A stretch of DNA of 64,000 nucleotides from positions 45,641,336 through 45,705,335 of the forward strand of contig CM077006.1 of the NCBI GenBank assembly GCA_039090855.1, given 5' to 3'. Shown here one piece after another: positions 54,265 to 64,000 of the stretch; the first letter of the stretch is position 1; each line of letters starts with the position of its first letter. The stretch is from Macrothele yani (lineage: Eukaryota; Arthropoda; Arachnida; Araneae; Macrothelidae). The translations under genes and the position numbers were made by a program. The notes under the pieces were generated by a model that worked only from the letters and a program-made list of their open reading frames with translations, did not search any database and had not been told where the DNA came from.

Positions 54265-55570
54265 TTGGGTTGGTGCGAATGAAATGTCTGGCGCGAACGA
54301 GCAGTGGAGACAGGCCGCTGCCACAGCGGAATGGAACCACCCACAGGTGTTGCGGGTATTACGTCACAGAGTTACTATAAATAGCTAGCACGTGTGTGAA
54401 GAACAAGGTGCAGACGTTTGTTTGGACGCAACGTGGCATGCAAAGGAAACATGCAGACGCCGGATTTGAGAGTTATCTTCCGGTATGAATTCAATACAGG
54501 ACATTCTGCAGGAATTGCCGCTCGAAACGTTAACAAAGCGTTTGGGAAGAATAAAGACAACGAACGAACCATTCGGCGATGGCTTGTGAAGTTTCGAAGC
54601 GGAGATACGGACCTGCAAAACGAAGCACGTGGTCACTGACCTGTTGCTGTTTCTGACGATGTTCTGTTACGTGTGGTTGAAGCGGACCCCCGAAGAACGT
54701 GTCGTGAGATAGCGGCAGAGGTAGGTGTACACCACACGACAGTTGTTCGGAGTCTGGCTGCGCTGGGTAAGATAAAAAAAAGCTGGACATGTGGCTGCCG
54801 CATGAGTTGACAACTGTCAGCAAGACTAGGCGTTTGGAAGTCTACACATCTCTGCTTACCAGGAATAAACAGGAACCTCTACTGCATCAAATCGTCACCT
54901 GCGACGAGAAGTGGGTCCTTTATGATAATCGGAAACGATCTGAACAATAGTTAAGCAAGGCACAGCCTGCTGGACGGCATCCTAAGCCACCCCATACACA
55001 CCAAGAAAGTGATGCTCCTTGTCTGGTGGTCCACAGGCGGGATAATTCATCGGAGTTTCTTGGCAAGAGGCCAAACATCACACTGAACGTTATTGTGTTG
55101 AATTACACCAGATGCACTGGAAATTGCTGCAGAGACAACTGGCTTTTTCAACAGACATGGTGGTCTTTTGCTCTAGGACAACGCCCGTCAACAGGTCGCA
55201 CAACGAACGATGCTGACGCTAAGTGCCTTCGGCTATGAAGCACTGCTTCATCCTGCCAATTTCCCGGACGTGTTTCCAACAGACTGTCATCTGTTTCGTC
55301 GCCTGGATCACTTTCTGTCCGGGAAACAGTTCACGACATCCAACGAGGTTCAAAGTGCAGTTGATGACTTTTGCAGGTCCTAGCCACGATACTTTTTCGT
55401 TCCGGGATCATAGCCTTGCCAGACAGATGCCAGACAGATGCCAGACAGATGGCAACTATGTGTCGATGTCAATGGGGATTATTTTGCCTAGGTAAATTGT
55501 CTTACTTTTCCGTTCTGGCTGTCCACGTGTGCTCGTCCTTTTGCCGGACATTTCATTGGCACTAACCCAA
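54265..55570 (+). mobile_element. mariner transposon with complete ends (1306 bp)
   Basis: Left end TTGGGTTGGTGCGAATGAAA then TGTCTGGC; inward-read right end TTGGGTTAGTGCCAATGAAA then TGTCCGGC. TA on both sides (54263-54264, 55571-55572). Confidence 0.92.
54420..55383 (+). pseudogene. mariner transposase pseudogene
   Basis: MQTPDLRVIFRYEFNTGHSA, RTIRRWLVKFRSGDTDLQNE and ADPRRTCREIAAEVGVHHTT, then VVRSLAALGK, form the DNA-binding half. A shifted frame gives CDEKWVLYDN (motif one), DNARQQVAQRTMLTL (motif two; the usual His after RP is lost), LHPANFPDVFPTDCHLFRRL (motif three) and FTTSNEVQSAVDDF. Stops and at least three frame changes make it inactive. Confidence 0.88.
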
Positions 55571-55804
55571 TATATAAGACTCGGTCTTAACAGTGAAAGG
55601 CACCAAACTCTCTTACACCTAAAAAGCGCGATAGAGCTGCAACAATGTTAAAACAATGCTGATTGTTTCTTCAATCATGAGGGAATTGTGCATCATGAAT
55701 ACGTTCCATCAGGCCAGGCAATCAACAAGGAGTACTACTGTCAAGTTTTGCGGCGCTTAAGAAACGCAGTTCGTCTCAAAAGGCAGGCATTGCATGATAT
55801 TGGT

Positions 55805-56785
55805 AAGTGGAAACTCCACCATGACAACACGCCTGCCCAAGCATCACAACCAGTGATCTAAATGGGCCGGTATACGCCGTTATGGAATACCGTCACTTGT
55901 CTGTGGAAACTCCACCATGACAACACACTTGCCCATACATCACAACCAGTGCTCGAAACTGGCCGGTACACGCCGTTATGGAATACCGGCACTTGTGGAA
56001 ACTCCACCATCACAACACACCTGCCCATGTATCACAATCAGTGCTCGAAATGGGCCTGTATACGCCGTTATGGAATACCGGCACTTGTGGAAACTCCACA
56101 ATGGCAACACACCTGCCCATGCATCACAACCAGTGCTCGATACGGGCCGGTATACGCCGTTATGGAATGTGGAAACTCCACCATGACAACACGCCTGCCC
56201 ATGCATCACAACCAGTGCTCGATACGGGCCGGTATACGCCGTTATGGAATGTGGAAACTCCACCATGACAACACGCCTGTCCATGCATCACAAGTGCTCG
56301 ATACGGTCCAGTATACGCCGTAATGGAATACCGGCACTTGTGGAAACTCCGCAATGGCAACACACCTGGCCATGCATCACAACCAGTGCTCGATACTGGC
56401 CGATATACGCCGTTATCGAATACCGGCACTTGTGGAAACTCCACAATGGCAAAACACCTGCCCATGAATCACAACCAGTGCTCGAAACGGGATGGTATAC
56501 GCTGTTATGGAATACCGGCACTTGTGGAAACTCCACAATGGCAACACACCTGCCCATGCATCATAACCAGTGCTCGAAACGGGCCGGTATACGCCGTTAT
56601 GGAATACCAGAACTTGTGGAAACTCCACCATGACAACACGCCTGCCCATGCATCAGAACCAGTGCTCGATACGGGCCGGTATACGCCGTTATGAAATACC
56701 GGCACTTGTGGAAACTCCATAATGGCAACACATGCATCGCAACCAGTGCTCGATACTGGCCGGTATACGCCATTATGGCATACCA
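55805..56785. repeat. 92-bp minisatellite x11 from a mariner catalytic segment
   Basis: The HHDN-coding block recurs near 55815, 55912, 56001, 56093, 56177, 56257, 56348, 56440, 56533, 56625 and 56716. The full unit is 92 bases; some copies lack about 12 (ACCGGCACTTGT). Not a multiple of three, so frames rotate between copies. Confidence 0.95.
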
Positions 56786-57480
56786 GCACTTTCTTTTTCC
56801 TAGTATTTCATAACAGCACTTCCCTTTTCCTAGTATTTCATACCAGCACTTTTTTTTACTTGAAATTTACATACCTTCACTAGTTTTAGAAGTGGGAATT
56901 ACAGAAATGAATTTTTTTTCCCCTGATTTACGAGCCCGCATTCTTAAACATGGAAACCTTACGTGCCTCGAGCCCTTGAGAAATAGCTATGCGGGAACCG
57001 TAAAGGGTAGGGGAGTGGTTTACACATTTGGTGGGTGGTGAGATTGCTATTAATTTAAGACTGAATATTCATTCTGATTGTGGTGGTTTTAGTTGCCCGG
57101 CTTTCTACTTCATGAAAGTCCTTATTGGAAGGAAACCGTCTTCTCGGCTCGGGACCTTAAAGTTCTGGGTTCACGTCCTGCTGAATCACTAATGATTAGC
57201 CGAGGTTCGGAAGTCTTGTTAATCTGTTGGTCCCTGGGCAGAGACTCGTTACAAATAAGTTTGACCCTAGTCCTCGGTGTAGCATAAGTACTGTCAAATG
57301 GAATGCACAAACCAACCAACTTTAATCGATAGCCATCGTTTCTGACTTATGGCGCAATAGTATTCCACAGAACTGTAGATTATATTTTCAAATAAAGGAG
57401 CTTTTCTTCCGGAGATTTTTTTTAAAGTTTTTCAGTTTTAGAGATTTTCTGGCAAAGGTATTTTTTTCCGGAGGATTTTT
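56786..57480. other. Unassigned insertion in the mariner
   Basis: Begins with CCTAGTATTTCATA-CAGCACTT repeats (56790-56850), then A/T-rich sequence without coding signal. Motif array words (ATACCGGCACTT) return at 57490. Confidence 0.6.
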
Positions 57481-58354
57481 AGCTAAATGAGAATACCGGC
57501 ACTTCAAAATTTTCATTTCGAGCACTGATCACAATTTGTGCAGCGGTTTCTTGCTAAGCATCGCATTGCACAGGTCTGACAGCCAATCTATTTTCCAGAT
57601 CTCGCTCCTTTCAACTTTTTCTTCTCCCAAAACTCAAATACCACTTGAAAGGAAATAGATTTAAAGATATTGAGCAGATACAACACAATGCGACGAAGCA
57701 GCTGTTCGCCATTTCAGATGACGACTTCAAAAAATGCTTCGAACAGTGGAAACAGCTGTGGGCTAAGTGTGTGGCTTCGAAAGGAGACTATATTTTAAAG
57801 AGGATTAAGTTTCAAATCTGTAAGGTTTGTACTTTTTTACGCTTTCCAACCGTAGGTTGAAGAAGCGTATATGCTCCAGCTTTTTCCGTCCGTCCGTCTG
57901 CCTGTCGGCACGATAACTCACGTAAAAATGGTTCCATTTCGATGACATTTTAGTATGTGGTAGGGGACCACCTGGGGACAAACCCTATTGAAAATGGGTG
58001 AAGTGGGGTCAAAGGTCACGACATAAAAGCGAGATCCATTCAATTGCCCTTATGCGTCATAACTTGCGTAAATATGGTTCGATTTCAATGAAATTTTAGT
58101 ATGTGGTAGGAGACCACCTGGGGACGAACCCTATTGGAAATGGGTGAAGTGGAGTCAAAGGCCAAGACATAGGAGTGGGATGCATTCCATTGCCCTTATG
58201 CGTCATAAGGTGCGTAAAACTGGTTCGATTTCGATGAAATTTTAGTATGTGGTAGGGTACCACCTGGAGAGGAACCCTGTTGAAAATGGGCGAAATGGAG
58301 TCAAAGGTCAGGACATAGGATCGGGATCCATTCCATCGCCCTTATCCCACACTG

Positions 58355-58825
58355 TTAAGGTGGACGTCAAGTAATTTTGCTTCCTATATTTCCAATGGAA
58401 AACCTTTTGTACACATTTCCTTCACAATTAGTGTGTTCCCAAGGATGGAAATTTGAAAATTGATTAAAAAACTTCATACTATAACTTGGAATACTTAACA
58501 TTTTCTAAAACATAGGCATAATTATATTAAAAAACAATAACGTTTCCTTTGGTGGTGTTGAAACCAGAAAAAAGATGGCGCGACCTATACTTTGAGGACG
58601 TCAGTGGACAAATAAATGTTGAATTGCATAATTACGGTTATGGTTTAGAAAATATTATTACGGTTATGGTTTAGAAAATATTAAGTATTCCAAGTTATGA
58701 AATGAAGCTATTTTAATCAATGTTCAAATTTTCATCCTTGGGAACGCATTAATTGTGCAGAAAATGTGTACAGAAGTTTTTCCATTGGAAGTATAGGAAG
58801 CGATATCACTTGACGTCCACCTTAA
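58355..58825. mobile_element. TTAA-flanked long-inverted-repeat element (471 bp)
   Basis: TTAAGGTGGACGTCAAGT at the left, the complement at the right, same family as 17438-18042. A single central block (GATGGCGCGACCTATACTTT), and a short local duplication of ATTACGGTTATGGTTTAG. Confidence 0.9.
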
Positions 58826-59039
58826 AGTAGCAATTCTTGTATGTACAGTTTATTTTGAAAACTGTTCTAAGAATTTTGATGAAAGTCGTTAACCTACCGT
58901 TTTCTGGTACTAGAAATCGATTTAGCTTGATCTCGACTTTAGAAGAATTCGTTTAGTGGGTTAAATAACCAGCCCGAATTATAACGTTTTTAGTGTCATG
59001 GCGTCGTTCCATTAATGTTACCAATGCTTAGAAATCTTA

Positions 59040-59190
59040 TGACGTCACAATCACGCGTTTGAGAATGTTGGTGCGCGGTCACGCCATCTGTCTCATTACG
59101 TCACGCGTTGTGTGTGGATCCTATTAAAGTTTTATGACGTCACACTCCTGCGAGCAGATGGTCGCGATTCCCATCTGCCTGATTACGTCA
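59040..59190. promoter_or_regulatory. Cluster of four CRE/bZIP-like motifs
   Basis: TGACGTCA at 59040 and 59135, and TTACGTCA at 59096 and 59183. The latter two share TTACGTCACGCGTTGTGTG, so part of the cluster is duplicated. Any binding is inference from the motif alone. Confidence 0.35.
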
Positions 59191-59939
59191 CGCGTTGTGT
59201 GCGTATGTCCATCCGCGCGATAACTCGCGTAGCAATCGTTCGATTTCGATGAAATTTTAGTGTCTGGTAGGGGATCACCTGGAAAGGAACCCTATTTAAG
59301 GTGAACGAAATGGGGTCAAAGGTCAGTACATAGGAGCGGGATCCATTCCAGTGCTGTTATGCGTCATAACTAACGTAAAAAAGGTTCGTTTTCGATGAAA
59401 TTTTGTATGTGGTAGGGGACCACCTGGCGGCAAACCCTATTGAAAATGGGCGAAATGGGGTCAAAGGTCAGGACATAGGAGCGGAATCACTTCCATCGCC
59501 ATTATGCGTCATGACTTACGTAAAATGTTTCGATTTGGATGAAATCTTAGTATGTTGTAGGGGCCTGCCTGGGGACGAATTCTATTGAAAATGGGCGAAA
59601 TGGGATCAAAGGTTAGGACACAGGAGCGGGATCTATTCCATAGCCCTTATGCATCATAACTTGCGTAAAATTGCTTCGATTGCGATAAAACTTTATCATG
59701 TTATTTCGGAGGTATACCGAACCGGTTCTGTTGAATATAATCGAAATGGGATCAAAGGTCAGGGTACAAGACCGAGATTTATTCCACAGCCATTATTCTC
59801 TTAACTTGAGTAATGATTTCTGGTATATTGGAAAGCGTATTTTAATCAATGCATTGCATGATTTTACAAACTTTTTTTTTTTTTCAATAAATCCAGTCTA
59901 AATACGTTTTGATCGCACTTTGTACATTGAAATCGCAGC

Positions 59940-60583
59940 ATGATTAAAACACATTTACCCTAAATTCGTCTTCAGCTCTTTTAAATGTGTAATCCAATGT
60001 TTGGCATCATGCCAACGACGCCGTGTCCCGGCATTCTGACACCACAGCAGACGAGCGAACAGAAAACAGCTCTTCTCTTCCTTTAGCTTACTGCTTTTGT
60101 AGTTATTTTTCTTCTCCCAACTTTCATCATTAACCATGGGTACAATTCCCGTAGGTGTCTGTTGCCATTTTAACTATACTGTTAACTATATTGACGAGCG
60201 AACAGAAAACAGCTCTTCTCTTCCTTTAGCTTACTGTTTTTGTAGTTTTCTTCTCCCAACTTTCATCATTAACCATGGGTACAATTCCCGTAGGTGCCTG
60301 TTGCCATTTTAACTATACTGTTAACTATATTGACGAGCGAAAAGAAAACAGCTCTTCTCTTCCTTTAGCTTACTGTTTTTGTAGTTATTTTTCTTCTCCC
60401 AACCTTCATCATTAACCATCGGTACAATTCCAGTAGGCGTCTGTTGCCATTTTAACTATACTGTGTCCCATTGAAGTCTGTTCATTGCAGAGTGGTTCAG
60501 TTCTTGAAAAGTTCCACCGCACCAGTCTTTGATATCGTCAGCCTACACACGCTGAGGGCGTCCTCTTGCATTTCTTCCGTTCA
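59940..60583 (-). pseudogene. LINE C-terminus and 3' end (left of a foldback)
   Basis: From 60583 the minus strand continues the LINE frame as MNGRNARGRPQR, then ADDIKDWCGGTFQELNHSAM and NRLQW, then MATDTYGNCTHG and a stop. About 140-base repeats follow (60049-60470), then a 3' tail shared with 51.04-51.22 kb (GTTGGCATGATGCCAAACAT). A LINE of undetermined clade, distinct from the RTE-like copies at 7-23 kb. Confidence 0.75.
60049..60470. repeat. 140-bp tandem repeat x3 in a LINE 3' end
   Basis: GACGAGCGAACAGAAAACAG starts near 60050, 60192 and 60331. Each copy carries the LINE stop region (ACCATGGGTACAATTCCCGT on the plus strand), so the end of the gene was triplicated. Confidence 0.92.
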
Positions 60584-61419
60584 TTAAAATGGTTCCACCT
60601 AAAATACATATCTACCTTATGTTTCCAATGGTAAAACTTCTTTACATATTTTCTTCGCAATTAATGTATTCCAAAGGATGAAAATTTGCATATCGATAAA
60701 ACTAACTTTAAGTTACAGCAGGAGATACTTAATATTTGCTAAAGCATAACCATAATTATATTAAAAATCAATCATTTTTCTTTAAGTAATGTTCATACCT
60801 GCTAATAGATGGCGCGACCTGTACATTGATGACGTCAGTAGACAAACAAATGTTGGATTGCTTGGTGAATAAATTTGAAAGACGTGGAAATAATGCAAAT
60901 AGAACAGAGCGATGTCATCGTCTATTTGCAGTTGGATTGTTTATTCCGTAATTAGAAATCCGCAGTCTGATTTCTTTCAATAACTTTTATTAATGTTCGG
61001 AATGGAAACAAAATTTGAGTCTATCCATGCCATAATCTGGAATGTTTAGAATAATTTGAGCGACTTAAATTAAATGATCTGACAATAAATTACCTGAAAA
61101 TGTCAACAGAACTGTAAGTACTGCTGGTTTCTAATTCCGAAGTAAGTCATCAAACATTTGTTTGTTTACTGCGTCATCAAATATACAGGTCGCGCCATCT
61201 ATCAGCAGGTCTGAACATTACTCAAAGAAAAATGATTGATTTTTAATATAATTATGGTTATGTTTTAGCAAGTATTAAGTATCCCATGCTATAACTTAAA
61301 GTCAGTTTTATCGATGTGCAAATTTTAATTCTTGGGAACACATTAATTACAAAGAAAATATGTAAACAAGTTTTATAATTGGAAACATAAGGCAGAGATT
61401 GTAGGTGGAACCACTTTAA
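60584..61419. mobile_element. TTAA-flanked long-inverted-repeat element (836 bp) in a LINE
   Basis: Ends TTAAAATGGTTCCACCT and, inward-read, TTAAAGTGGTTCCACCT. Arms of about 290 bases reach the shared core (ATGGCGCGACCTGTACATTG, TGACGTCA at 60830). A subfamily of the 17.4 and 58.4 kb elements with a longer centre. TTAA occurs on both sides, once in the uninterrupted LINE frame. Confidence 0.92.
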
Positions 61420-61710
61420 GCCAAACACCAAGGTTTTTATCTTTGTGTCATTTTTCATTCTGCAGATGTGTCCAAAGTCTTAGTTTTCTCTGTATGATTT
61501 TTTGGAACAGGGTCTCTTTTAGTTGTATTCTTCTGTAAACTTCATTTCTTTTCCTCTGGGTCCATCCGATTCGTAAGATTTTACGATAGCACTTCCTCTC
61601 AAAAGCAAGTATCCTTTTCACTGATTCCTTTGTCAATGTCCAAACCTCGCATCCATATAGCATGCTGCTGAAGATGCATGTCCCAACCCTTCATGACTAA
61701 TATTTTTTGT
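61420..61710 (-). pseudogene. LINE C-terminal region (right of the foldback)
   Basis: CIFSSMLYGCEVWTLTKE, RILAFERKCYRKILRIGWTQ, RKRNEVYRRIQLKETLFQKI and IQRKLRLW, then a frame that reads TLVFGL up to the TTAA. It continues at 60583. This is the post-RT region of an endonuclease/RT LINE. Confidence 0.82.
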
Positions 61711-62049
61711 AGGTGGATTTGAGTTAAAATGTTTATCTTCTTAATCTTTTTGGGCCCCTTAACGCCACGGGCCCTTTAGCACAGCTATACTGCGCTTAAC
61801 CATAGTTGCACCACTTCTAGTCACAACAACAAAAAATTACCGACTTTTAAAACTGACCATTTGGAATAAACATTGCTTTCTAATTTCGTATCAATAAGTT
61901 TTATACTTAAAAAAAGAAAGGAAGAGATAAAAGAAAAATAATTCAATTAAAGTTTTTACCTGGTTTACATGTAACTTTCTAGATTTGTATTTCTATTTCT
62001 TCTAAATACAGATTTAAATGCGAAGGGACTTCGGTGGGATATAAAAACA
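61711..62049. other. Unassigned stretch
   Basis: No gene or repeat recognised. Confidence 0.4.
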
Positions 62050-62165
62050 AGAAAGATGACACCGAATTTTCAGTTGTAATGAGCTCGATTTTCGAATCCT
62101 TTCCGAACGAATAAAATATTTCAAAGTCATTCATAGTCAATGGAGCCGTTACAAAAAAAAAAAAA
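62050..62165. repeat. Repeat shared with 51.94-52.06 kb
   Basis: AAAGATGACACCGAATTTTC and CAAAGTCATTCATAGTCAAT match the sequence between the mariner fragment and the 153-bp satellite at 52 kb. Ends in A14. Confidence 0.8.
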
Positions 62166-63059
62166 ACCAAAAAGCCCGCCTTTCTACAGCCTATAAAACA
62201 TGCAGAAAATGAAACAGTTACTTTCTCCCATTCGATGTCGAAAAGTATGTTACTAATATAAACAAATTGTGCACAAGTTTCTCTTAAGGCTGCTTTGAAT
62301 TAGTGTTAGGGTTCACTTTCTGCGATAGATGGCAGAAAAAATCTCTCGTTGGGCGTGGCTTTTACGCCTTAAAGGACTATTCCAGAAGCTGGCGCCAGCG
62401 AATCACGGCAGACCTCGCTATATTCAGAATGGAAGTGGTCTCTCGTAGGCTTCACAATGAAAAGACAAAATACGCGCTGTTACGTTTTAACCAATGACGT
62501 TATTTGGGGTGCAGCTCAGTAAGTAGGCGGAGTTTCTATAGCTCAAATTCAGGGGTTCTTTGCTAATGTACACATTTTCTCTTTAGAAAATGAACGTAAA
62601 GTAGGATTTAAGATGATCTATGGAAGACAAGATCACAGTCTCACTTTTGGCTCCCTTCAATTATTTCTATTTGGCCTATATAATTCAAACTAATCAGACA
62701 GAAATGAGATATTTCGTTTCTTCCAGACAGAAACACTGCTACGCTAACTTATAGTTCCATCTAGCGCCAAATTGGAATACTTTCTAGTCAGATAAATTGA
62801 ATTTAAAAAAGCATTCTAACAAAGTTTTCTGAATAATAACTGTGGTACATATTAGCTATAGGCCGTTTTTATTTGTGCTCAAAATTTCAAACTCTGCAAA
62901 GTAATAGTCTTCGGGAAAATGTGTACAGAAGAATTTGCATTGTACATATAGGATAGAATTTATCTTATATTCATTCAAAGACATCGTTAATTGAAGGAAA
63001 ATACTAGAGGCAAAGCGATTCTCAAATCAAACAGTTAGAAGAACTGACAAATCGAGGCA
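62166..63059. other. Unassigned stretch
   Basis: A CCATCTAGCGCC box near 62758 resembles the 153-bp satellite box but without a surrounding array. No gene recognised. Confidence 0.4.
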
Positions 63060-63420
63060 AAGATGTTAAAACTTTATGCCCCCTTGCGGAAGAATTTTGA
63101 AAAACGGAAAAGTAAAAAATATGCGAAAATTATTTTTCATAGCAAAAGCTATGCTAAAGAGAAATTTTTTTTTCAAATACGTCTCTTGCAAGCAGAGATG
63201 GCGAGAAAAGGGTTTTGACATTTCTTCCCCCAAGTGGGTAAACTGTGCGTTAACAAAAAAGATAGTATTCCCCATCTTCATTGAAGCGAATCGCACACAG
63301 AGAAAAAAGAAAACATTCAATAGGATTTTCAGAAGCGGAGGCACAGCATTAAACACAAATACTTATGCAAGTAAACATGCCAAATTAATTATGCAAGTAA
63401 AGGTGCCTCAGAAAACTTGA
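63060..63420. repeat. Diverged 153-bp satellite monomers
   Basis: ATGCCCCCTTGCGGAAGAA near 63077 and CTTCCCCCAAGTGGGTAAAC near 63223, about 150 apart, in sequence otherwise like the 52-54 kb array (AGAAGCGGAG, ACACAAATACTTATG). Two or so old monomers. Confidence 0.65.
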
Positions 63421-63838
63421 AAATTACATTTTCCTGGGATGGAAATCGAATCGGCATCACCTGATTTACGTTCGAGTGTGTCGCCGTTACACCACCCAGA
63501 ACAAGGAAGCTGAAGAATTATATACATGTTTCGATTTGCGCACGGCGGAACGTTACATGGGAATTTTTTATTATTGGTGTACAAAATAAAACTATATGTA
63601 AATAGCAAAGAACCTACTTATTAACTTTTTAATAAAATTTAAACTGTTTAAGAAATATATATATAAAAAAATTATACAATATAAGAAAATAAATGAAAAC
63701 AAATAGCTACAAATTAGGTACCCATATCACTCGGGGGGGGGGGCAATACGCTACGATATCTTTCATAATTTCTAAAAATCGATCATTACTTTTCAATCTT
63801 TTTCGTCACATAAATTCACATAGGTACGAATCCAACAT
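63421..63838. other. Unassigned stretch with a G11 run
   Basis: A/T-rich apart from a run of about 11 G near 63733. A trinucleotide-poor tRNA-like word (CACCTGATTTACGTTCGAGT) near 63460 is too weak to call. Confidence 0.4.
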
Positions 63839-64000
63839 GGCCTCCCCGGTGGCGCAGTGGTCTAAGCGATGACCTCTGATCATTCATCCGAACGGGGTCC
63901 GGGTTCGAATCCCGGTGAGGCATGGAAATTGTGTTTGTCTTACGGCACTGGCTCTCTCCCTTCCCTGGAACCAGTGACCCTAAATAAGGGACGGGCGACT
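63839..64000 (+). repeat. tRNA-derived SINE, cut by window end
   Basis: CCTCCCCGGTGGCGCAGTGG, GGGTTCGAATCCCGGT and the family body up to GGGACGGGCGACT. Tail lies outside the window. The sequence is close to the consensus of all copies. Confidence 0.92.

Larger units (their letters stand above)
55650..57810 (+). pseudogene. mariner transposase pseudogene split by a 92-bp array
   Basis: GIVHHEYVPSGQAINKEYYC, QVLRRLRNAVRLKRQALHDI and then WKLHHDNTPAHAS (motif two) repeated about 11 times to 56780. Roughly 700 bases of unrelated A/T-rich sequence follow. At 57480-57810 the gene resumes with FLAKHRIAQV, a degraded third motif (IYSPDLAPFNFF-like), PKLKYHLKGNRFKDIEQIQH and DFKKCFEQWKQLWAKCVASK then GDYI. 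The N-terminal domain and first catalytic motif are not found in front. Not functional. Confidence 0.88.
57836..59880 (+). repeat. 145-bp tandem repeat element (long form)
   Basis: Seven visible monomers, with GGTTCGATTTCGATGAAATT-type starts near 57929, 58077, 58221, 59237, 59382, 59526 and 59672 (144-148 apart). The left end TACGCTTTCCAACCGTAGG is followed by CCGTCCGTCCGTCTG; the right end ATTGGAAAGCGTA is inverted relative to it. A TTAA foldback and about 390 bases of other sequence sit in the middle. Confidence 0.88.

Noticed and set aside
55862..56694. Long overlapping frames on both strands rich in Cys, Trp and His
   Set aside because: These are reading frames through the 92-bp array, whose low stop content is copied from unit to unit.

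Overview
The window is eukaryotic, AT-rich and intergenic in character. The transposase and LINE families resemble those of arthropods. My best guess is an arachnid such as a spider, but that rests on the look of the Tc1-like transposases and is weak. I recognise no host protein-coding gene, no rRNA and no convincing functional tRNA. Almost everything interpretable is mobile DNA: Tc1-like and mariner DNA transposons, one hAT fragment, long-inverted-repeat elements on TTAA sites, RTE-like LINE fragments, a full-length Tx1-like LINE, tRNA-derived SINEs and several tandem arrays. || Layout. 1-7.3 kb: a 3.46-kb unit present 2.1 times in tandem, each full copy carrying two dead Tc1-like transposases. 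7.4-20.7 kb: an RTE-like LINE remnant, Tc1-like and hAT fragments, three Tc1-like elements with readable terminal repeats (11.68-13.22, 13.53-14.91 and 16.01-17.32 kb), a TTAA foldback, a mariner and SINEs. 21.1-23.6 kb: an RTE-like LINE split by a SINE-in-SINE nest and a 145-bp tandem repeat element. 23.75-39.96 kb: one degenerate 71-bp satellite cut by successive insertions, namely a Tc1-like element holding the 7.37-kb LINE, a mariner, and a four-layer nest (foldback, mariner, hAT-like element, SINEs). 40-47.4 kb: a 63-bp satellite with a SINE in it, decayed transposase pieces and a hairpin cluster. 47.4-57.8 kb: Tc1-like and mariner genes containing minisatellites made from their own catalytic segments, plus a roughly 153-bp satellite with a CTCF-like motif in each monomer. 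57.8-64 kb: 145-bp repeat element, TTAA foldbacks (one inside a LINE reading frame), satellite fragments and a SINE cut by the window end. || Two patterns stand out. First, local tandem amplification has repeatedly hit the catalytic or near-catalytic part of unrelated Tc1, IS630-like and mariner transposases (about 0.5, 3.9, 16.3, 44.3, 48.9-49.5 and 55.8-56.8 kb). Second, several insertions can be dated against each other from exact target duplications. The best is the Tx1-like LINE, whose 13-bp duplication splits a Tc1 transposase in its C-terminal motif; the LINE looks nearly intact, with both frame breaks at short homopolymer runs. No gene set here forms a pathway. The functional links are between autonomous elements and the non-autonomous repeats they probably move.
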